The notes under the pieces: generated by a model
Told to the model about the DNA's origin: nothing
Database searches by the model: none
What the model saw: only the letters and a program-made list of their open reading frames with translations
Shown: positions 59,281 to 64,000 of the stretch, in pieces
Layout of the letters: every line of letters starts with the position of its first letter
Position numbering within the stretch: position 1 is the first letter of the stretch
Made by a program: the position numbers and the translations under genes
DNA from: Falsiroseomonas algicola
GTDB lineage: Bacteria > Pseudomonadota > Alphaproteobacteria > Acetobacterales > Acetobacteraceae
Assembly: GCF_011040385.1 (NCBI RefSeq)
Contig: NZ_JAAIKB010000009.1
Location: 160,323-224,322, forward strand
DNA length: 64,000 nucleotides
Direction: 5' to 3'

Positions 59281-59426
59281 CACGGATGCATCAGCCCGAG
59301 GGCCGCCAGCGCAGCCACCGCGGCGCCCACCACCAGCGCGGCCCGCAGCGCCAGCGCAGCCGGGCCTTCGAGGAACAGGGAAAGCGGTGCCGCGCGCGAC
59401 CGGCGCGGAGGGTTGGGTTCAGCCAT
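59280..59426 (-). CDS. Possible 48-residue single-pass membrane protein
   Basis: A short frame MAEPNPPRRSRAAPLSLFLE followed by a 25-residue hydrophobic helix (AALALRAALVVGAAVAALAAL, given here in part) and LMHP. The basic N-terminus before the helix suits a cytoplasm-in membrane peptide. It would be the first gene of the sulfur operon. A TTG at 59501 could extend it to 73 residues. No homologue is recognised. Confidence 0.4.
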   Translation of the reverse strand: MAEPNPPRRSRAAPLSLFLEGPAALALRAALVVGAAVAALAALGLMHP

Positions 59427-59512
59427 GGAGGGATGTTCCACGAAATCCACGGCGCGATCAAGTGATGCACGACGCAAGGTCGTTTTTATCGGATCGGACA
59501 ATCAGAACGGAT

Positions 59513-59526
59513 GGACTCGCGAGTCC
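59513..59526. promoter_or_regulatory. Palindrome upstream of the TauD-like gene
   Basis: GGACTCGCGAGTCC is a perfect 14-bp palindrome, followed by an AT-rich stretch (GGTATATTATGATT, 59532-59545) rare in this window that could be a -10 region. It lies in the 235-base gap between the sulfur operon and the TauD-like gene, about 135 bases before the latter. Apart from this pair the gap shows no gene. Confidence 0.45.
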
Positions 59527-59661
59527 GTAGCGGTATATTATGATTCCACGAAACACGAAGGTTTTTCCATGCCGGGCACAGGGACCGCGATCCGCAGGCG
59601 CTGTTGACGCTCCGCACCCCGCCGCCGCCTGCCTGTCCCCTGCCGGAAAGCCCCGTCCCCG

Positions 59662-60522
59662 ATGTCCTCCCTCGCCGCCGCCATCCTCCCCGCCCGCCCC
59701 GCGCCGCTGTCCGCCCGTGGGCTGGAAACGCGCCCCCTCCATCCCGCCTTCGGGGTGGAGGTCCTGGGCCTCGACGTCACGCGCGACCTTGACGAGACCG
59801 CCGCCGCCGGACTCCGCCAGGCGCTGGAGGCGCATGAGGTGGTGGTGCTGCGCGACCAGGCGCTGGACCCCGTGCAGCTGGTGGCCTTCACCGCGCGCCT
59901 CGGCACGCTGTCCCGCCACCCGCTCTCCCGCCTCGCCCTGCCCGGCCTGCCGGAGGTCGTGCTGGAGCAGGACGAGCCCGATGACCGCCACGCCCAGTGG
60001 CATGCGCACATGACCTGGGCCGAGGCGCCCAGCCGCTACTCCGCCCTCTTCGCCGCCGAGATCCCCGCCGAGGGCGGCGTCATCGCCTTCGCCTCCCAGG
60101 TCGCGGCCTATGCGCGGCTCGATCCCCATCTGAAGGACCGGATCGAATACCTCTCCGTCGAGCACGCCCATCCCCGCGGCCGCGCCGCCGGCCTGGCTCC
60201 GGTGGTGCACCCGCTGGTGCGGATCGACCCCATGACCGGCCGCCGCGCCCTCGTCCTGGACCACGACACGACCGCGCGCGTGCGCGGATTGCCGGAGGCG
60301 GAGGGCGAGGCCCTGCTGCACCGCCTGCTGGCCGCGGCGACGGACCCCGCCATCACGCTGCGCCATCGCTGGCGGGCCGGCGACCTGGTGGTCTGGGACA
60401 ACCGCGCCGTCCTGCACCGCGCCGCCTTCCCGGCCGCCTGGCGCCTGCACCGCACCATGGTCCGCGGCAGCCGCCCCCTCGGCCCGGCGGACCTGGTGAC
60501 GCCCTGGGTCTCGGCCGGCTGA
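59662..60522 (+). CDS. TauD/TfdA family dioxygenase-like protein with altered iron site
   Basis: A 286-residue protein of the Fe(II)/2-oxoglutarate dioxygenase family. Family landmarks: HPAFGVEVLGLDV at the start, HEVVVLRDQ (58-66), LSRHPL and WDNRAVLHRA with the distal His252, and Arg264 or Arg268 for 2-oxoglutarate. The iron motif HxD is HAH here: His114, Ala115, His116 in QWHAHMTW. The Asp ligand is therefore replaced by His. Activity could be changed or lost. The gene stands alone after an AT-rich promoter region. Confidence 0.85.
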   Translation: MSSLAAAILPARPAPLSARGLETRPLHPAFGVEVLGLDVTRDLDETAAAGLRQALEAHEVVVLRDQALDPVQLVAFTARLGTLSRHPLSRLALPGLPEVVLEQDEPDDRHAQWHAHMTWAEAPSRYSALFAAEIPAEGGVIAFASQVAAYARLDPHLKDRIEYLSVEHAHPRGRAAGLAPVVHPLVRIDPMTGRRALVLDHDTTARVRGLPEAEGEALLHRLLAAATDPAITLRHRWRAGDLVVWDNRAVLHRAAFPAAWRLHRTMVRGSRPLGPADLVTPWVSAG

Positions 60523-60589
60523 AGACGGTCCAGGGGCGTCTCGCCCCTGGCGGATGGGGTGCGGGGAAGGCAGCGCCTTCCCCGCATCG

Positions 60590-61312
60590 TCAGACCGGCG
60601 CCAGCCCCACTGTCATGCCGCCACACACATAGAGCACCTGCCCCGTCACGAAGCCCGCCCGCTCGTCCAGGAAGAAGTGGACGCCATGCGCCACATCCTC
60701 CGGCGTGCCGAGCCGCTTCACCGGCACCCCCTCGATGATCGCCCGCGTGCGCGGGCTGTTGTCCGGGTTGGCGCGGCGGAACAGCTCCGTCGCGATCGGC
60801 CCGGGCCCGATCGCGTTCACCGTGATGCCGTCGGCGGCCAGTTCCAGCGCCCAGGTGCGCGCCAGCCCGATCAGCCCCGCCTTGCTGGCCCCATAGGCGC
60901 TGCGCAGCTCCTTCCCCAGCGCGGCGCGGGAGGCGATGTTGACGATCCGCCCGAAGCGCGCGGCGCGCATCGCCGGCAGCAGCGCCTGCGCCGCCAGCAG
61001 CGCGCTGCGCAGGTTCACATCCATCACCGTCGCCAAATCGTCCGGCGTCGTCTCCTCGATGCTGGCGGGCTTCACCACGCCCACATTGTTCACGAGGCGC
61101 AGCGGCCCATGCTTCGCCGCCGCCTCCGCCAGCACGCCCCGCGCCGAGGCCAGGTCCGCGAAGTCGCAGGCGAAGAAGGCCTCGCGCGGCAGGGGTTCCT
61201 CCGGCGCGCGCAGGTCGAGGTTCACGACGGTCAGCCCCGCCTCCACCGCGCGCCGCGCGATGGCGCGGCCGATGCCGCCGGAACCCCCCGTGATCAGGAC
61301 CGCATCGCTCAC
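60590..61312 (-). CDS. Short-chain dehydrogenase/reductase
   Basis: A 240-residue classical SDR. The cofactor motif is TGGSGGIG (8-15), then NNVG (in place of NNAG), the catalytic Ser in NIASRAALG and YGASK with Tyr and Lys. The end has GQVLYVCGGMTVG, as in FabG-like proteins. The start is GTG at 61312, overlapping the hydrolase stop (GTGA). Substrate unknown. Confidence 0.9.
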   Translation of the reverse strand: MSDAVLITGGSGGIGRAIARRAVEAGLTVVNLDLRAPEEPLPREAFFACDFADLASARGVLAEAAAKHGPLRLVNNVGVVKPASIEETTPDDLATVMDVNLRSALLAAQALLPAMRAARFGRIVNIASRAALGKELRSAYGASKAGLIGLARTWALELAADGITVNAIGPGPIATELFRRANPDNSPRTRAIIEGVPVKRLGTPEDVAHGVHFFLDERAGFVTGQVLYVCGGMTVGLAPV

Positions 61313-62145
61313 TTCCAGGTTTCCTCCACCCAGGCCAGCAGACGCTCCGCCAGCCCTTCCCAGCCCCAATCCAGCATCATCGCATGCGCCATGCCATCCA
61401 GCAGCGCGAAGGGCGCGGCGTGCCAGGCGGCGGTGCGCACCACCGCATCCGGCGGCACCAGCGGGTCCCGCCGAGCGCCATAGATCACGGCGGGCTTGCC
61501 CACGCCCCAGGCCGGCGGCACGGGCTGCGGCGCCTGCGCCTCCAGCAGCGCGCTGCGGCTCTCCGATCCCATCCGGGCGATGTGCCGCAGCGCCTGGGCT
61601 TCCGGCATGGCCGCGCTGAACAGCGCGCGACGCAGCAGCGCGCCCTGGGCGGCACCCGCGCCCGGCTCCGTCATCCGCGCCACCGCGCGCCAGAGCGGCG
61701 GGTCCGCCATGGCCAGCCGCCAATTGGCCCAGGCGAGCCCTTCCGGCGGCGCCGGCGCCAGCAGGGCGATGCCGGCCACGCCCGGCTGGTCCAGTAGTCG
61801 CTGCGCCACCAGCCCGCCCAGCGAATGGCCGATAATCACCACCGGCCGATGGATCGCCGCGATCGCCGCCCGCGCATCATCCGCGTAATCCGCCAGCCCC
61901 GCCGGTCGATGGGTGGAACCGCGATTGAAGGTCGGCGCGAAGACGGGAAAGCCGGCCGCGGCCAGGCGGGCGCCAAAGCCTTCCGCCCAGACCCAGGCGC
62001 CGCAGGCCGCACCATGCAGCAGCAACAGCGCGGGCGCGCCGGGGCGCGGGGCGGGGGGGTCCCAGGCCAGCATGGAGCCGCGGGCGAAGATCAGGTCGAA
62101 GGGGTCGGGGGCACGCATCCCGTCCATCGTGGCAAGGGGGCGCAT
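61309..62145 (-). CDS. Alpha/beta hydrolase
   Basis: A 278-residue alpha/beta hydrolase. The oxyanion strand is LLLLHGAACGAWVW, the nucleophile Ser is in IGHSLGG, and the late His in GMAHAMML with Asp in ARRDPLV. It has no signal peptide. Several starts are possible (62166, 62145, 62127, 62118); none has a clear ribosome site. It is coupled to the SDR and divergent from the antiporter gene. Confidence 0.87.
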   Translation of the reverse strand: MRPLATMDGMRAPDPFDLIFARGSMLAWDPPAPRPGAPALLLLHGAACGAWVWAEGFGARLAAAGFPVFAPTFNRGSTHRPAGLADYADDARAAIAAIHRPVVIIGHSLGGLVAQRLLDQPGVAGIALLAPAPPEGLAWANWRLAMADPPLWRAVARMTEPGAGAAQGALLRRALFSAAMPEAQALRHIARMGSESRSALLEAQAPQPVPPAWGVGKPAVIYGARRDPLVPPDAVVRTAAWHAAPFALLDGMAHAMMLDWGWEGLAERLLAWVEETWK

Positions 62146-62183
62146 CCTGGGCAACCGGCGGCGCACTCCGCTATGGTCGCGCC

Positions 62184-63911
62184 ATGCCCCATGGACCGGA
62201 TCCGATGCTCGCGACTATCGTCGCCTGCATCCTGCTTGCCTTCCTCCTCGGCAGCGGGGCGCGCTTCCTGCGCATGCCCGCGCTGATCGGCTACATCGCC
62301 GCCGGCATCGTCATCGGCCCCTGGCTGCCGGGATCGCTGGCGGAGCGCGGCATGGTCGCCGCCATGGCGGAGGTGGGCGTGGCGCTGCTGCTCTTCGGCG
62401 TCGGCCTGCATTTCAAGCCGGCCGACCTGCTGGCGGTGTGGCGGGTCGCGGTGCCGGGGGCGGTGCTGCAGATCGGCTTTGCCATGGGCCTCGGCGCGCT
62501 GGTCGGGCAGGGGCTGCTGGATCTCACGCCAGGCGCCTCGCTGGCCTTCGGGCTTGCTCTGGCCATCTCCTCCACCGCCGTCGCGACAAGGGCGCTGGAG
62601 GAGCGCGGCAAGCTCGGCGGCGCGCCCGGGCGCCTCGCGCTGGGCTGGCTGGTCATGCAGGATCTGGTCGTCGTCTTCGCCCTGGTGCTGCTGCCCGCCC
62701 TCGCCGGCGGCGGGGATGGAGAGGGCGTCGCGCTCGATGTCGGCAAGGCCGCGCTGTCGCTCATCGCCTTCGCCCTTGTCATGATGCTGGCCGGAAGGCG
62801 GGCGCTGCCCTGGGCGCTGGTGCGGGTGGCACGCGGCGGATCGCGCGAACTCTTCACCCTGGCCGTGCTGGCCGCGGCGCTCGGCGTCGCGGTGGTCGCC
62901 TCCTCCCTCTTCGGCGTCTCCTTCGCGCTCGGCGCCTTCTTCGCCGGCGTGGTGCTGGGGGAGAGCGATGTCGGCCACCAGGCGGCGGCCGAGGCGACGC
63001 CGCTCGCCCGCATCTTCTCCGCCATCTTCTTCGTCTCGGTCGGCCTGCTGCTCGACCTCAGCGTGCTGGCCGACGAACCGCTGGCCGACCTCGCCGCGCT
63101 GGCCGCCGTGCTGGTCGGCATCGGCGGCGGCGCGCTGGTCGTGATGCTGGCCTTCCGCGTCTCGCCCCGCACCGCCCTGATCGTCGCGGCCGGCATCGCC
63201 CAGATCGGCGAATTCTCCTTCCTGCTCACGGAAGTCGCGATCCGCCAGGGCCTGGTGCCGGACAGCGTGCGCGGCCCCATTCTGATGGCCGCCGTCGCCA
63301 GCATCATCGCCACCCCCCTGCTGCTGAAGGCGGCGGAGGCGCTGGCACCGTGGCTGGAGAAACGCCTGGCCCGCCCGGAGTCGCGCGCCGTCACCCCGCC
63401 GCAACTCCCCTGGCCGGTGCTGGAGGAACACGCCATCGTCGTCGGCTCCGGCCGCGTCGGCAGCGTCGTCATCGCCGCCCTCCGCCGCCACCACCTGCCG
63501 CTGATCGTGGTGGAGGAGGATCGCGCCGGCGCGGAACGCCTGGCGGCCCAGGGCATCCCCGCCGTCTGGGGCGACGCGACGCGGGAGGAAGTCTTCCACG
63601 CCGCCGCGCCCGAACGCGCCCGCCTGATCGTCGTGGCCCTCCCTGATGCCCCCCAGGCGCGGGAGGTGCTGCGCCTGGCCCGCGCCGCGCGCCCCGGCAT
63701 CCCCGCCGTGATCCGCACCCATAGCGACGAGGAAGTCGCCTGGCTGGAGCAGGAGATCGCCGGCGACGGCCTGGCGCTGATGGGGGAGCGGGAGACCGCG
63801 CTCGGCATGGCGGACTACGCCATGCAGCGCCTCGGCGTCGCCCCCTCCACCGCGCAGGCGACGGTGGATGTGCTCCGCCGCCGCGCCATGGAGGACATCG
63901 CCGCGGGGTGA
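62184..63911 (+). CDS. CPA2 family monovalent cation:proton antiporter (KefB/YbaL-like)
   Basis: A 575-residue protein. The membrane half (about 5-385) has about twelve helices with ALIGYIAAGIVIGPW, the paired helix motifs ISSTAVATRALEERG and FFVSVGLLLDL. The cytoplasmic half is a TrkA-N (RCK) NAD-binding domain with AIVVGSGRVGSVVI (about 417-430). This is the pattern of YbaL/KefB potassium:proton antiporters. It is regulated by nucleotides in the family. A start at ATG 62205 (MLATIVAC) is possible. Confidence 0.92.
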   Translation: MPHGPDPMLATIVACILLAFLLGSGARFLRMPALIGYIAAGIVIGPWLPGSLAERGMVAAMAEVGVALLLFGVGLHFKPADLLAVWRVAVPGAVLQIGFAMGLGALVGQGLLDLTPGASLAFGLALAISSTAVATRALEERGKLGGAPGRLALGWLVMQDLVVVFALVLLPALAGGGDGEGVALDVGKAALSLIAFALVMMLAGRRALPWALVRVARGGSRELFTLAVLAAALGVAVVASSLFGVSFALGAFFAGVVLGESDVGHQAAAEATPLARIFSAIFFVSVGLLLDLSVLADEPLADLAALAAVLVGIGGGALVVMLAFRVSPRTALIVAAGIAQIGEFSFLLTEVAIRQGLVPDSVRGPILMAAVASIIATPLLLKAAEALAPWLEKRLARPESRAVTPPQLPWPVLEEHAIVVGSGRVGSVVIAALRRHHLPLIVVEEDRAGAERLAAQGIPAVWGDATREEVFHAAAPERARLIVVALPDAPQAREVLRLARAARPGIPAVIRTHSDEEVAWLEQEIAGDGLALMGERETALGMADYAMQRLGVAPSTAQATVDVLRRRAMEDIAAG

Positions 63912-63939
63912 GGATCCTTGCCCTTAGAGCCGATTCTCA

Positions 63940-64000
63940 TCAGGTTGCGGCATAGCCGGCGTGGCGGAGGTAGTTGGCGCATTCGGCGGGTGTGAAGGCG
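63940..64000 (-). mobile_element. IS630-type transposase, C-terminal end (cut by right edge)
   Basis: On the minus strand the last bases encode AFTPAECANYLRHAGYAAT and a stop at 63942-63940. The ending FTPxECxNYxxxAGYA is characteristic of IS630-family transposases as I know them. The gene continues to the right, outside the window. The sequence GAGCCGATTCTCATC (63927-63941) just outside the stop, next to a TA at 63925-63926, is where the terminal inverted repeat should lie. Confidence 0.7.

Overview
This is a very GC-rich (about 70% by eye), gene-dense bacterial chromosome window. It looks like an alphaproteobacterium of the Acetobacteraceae / Roseomonas type. The reasons are the base composition, the alphaproteobacterial style tRNA-Gln, the many TTT (Bug/TctC) and TauA-like solute-binding proteins, a bifunctional PutA next to an Lrp-type regulator, and the rplY-pth-ychF housekeeping block. 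The taxonomic call is inference; there is no rRNA here to fix it.

Layout. 1-4100: the end of a WD40 protein, a small membrane protein, a creatininase-family amidohydrolase, a secreted RTX M10 metalloprotease and a tRNA-Gln(TTG). 4100-5140: no intact gene, only the remains of a YtcJ-type amidohydrolase. 5143-15502: two divergent LysR regulators and a collinear cluster with a cyanuric-acid-hydrolase/barbiturase-family enzyme, a TauABC-like ABC transporter with two permeases, an amidase-signature enzyme, an FMN monooxygenase and a biuret-hydrolase-like cysteine amidase. I read this as a nitrogen-scavenging pathway for an N-heterocycle. 15615-23239: an orphan molybdopterin hydroxylase subunit coupled to a PhnB-like gene. 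It is divergent from a TetR gene, a second TauABC-type transporter and an aminotransferase, and both promoter regions carry the same operator-like motif.

23246-35551: a hydrolase-rich block around a GntR regulator. It has three polysaccharide-deacetylase-fold enzymes (one is PuuE allantoinase, divergent from ureidoglycolate lyase AllA), one signal-less NMT1-like binding protein, three TTT binding proteins without their own permeases, a CocE-type esterase, a cupin and a tannase-family esterase. 35553-39684: putA and its Lrp regulator. 39804-48969: an FAD-linked oxidase and its LysR, a TctBAC transporter operon ending in a maleate-isomerase-like protein and RidA, and a divergent Old Yellow Enzyme/GlcG pair.

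49058-55432: a MetE-like protein, an M3 oligopeptidase, a large intergenic inverted repeat, and the core genes ychF, pth and rplY. 55567-59426: a partial sulfur-oxidation operon (possible small ORFs, YeeE/YedE permease, cytochrome c, flavocytochrome c sulfide dehydrogenase flavoprotein, soxY, soxZ). 59662-63911: a TauD-like protein with an altered iron site, an SDR, an alpha/beta hydrolase and a CPA2 antiporter. The right edge enters an IS630-type transposase.

The overall picture is an oligotrophic scavenger genome: import systems paired with amidohydrolases and esterases, each pair under its own regulator. I see no CRISPR array, prophage or rRNA operon.
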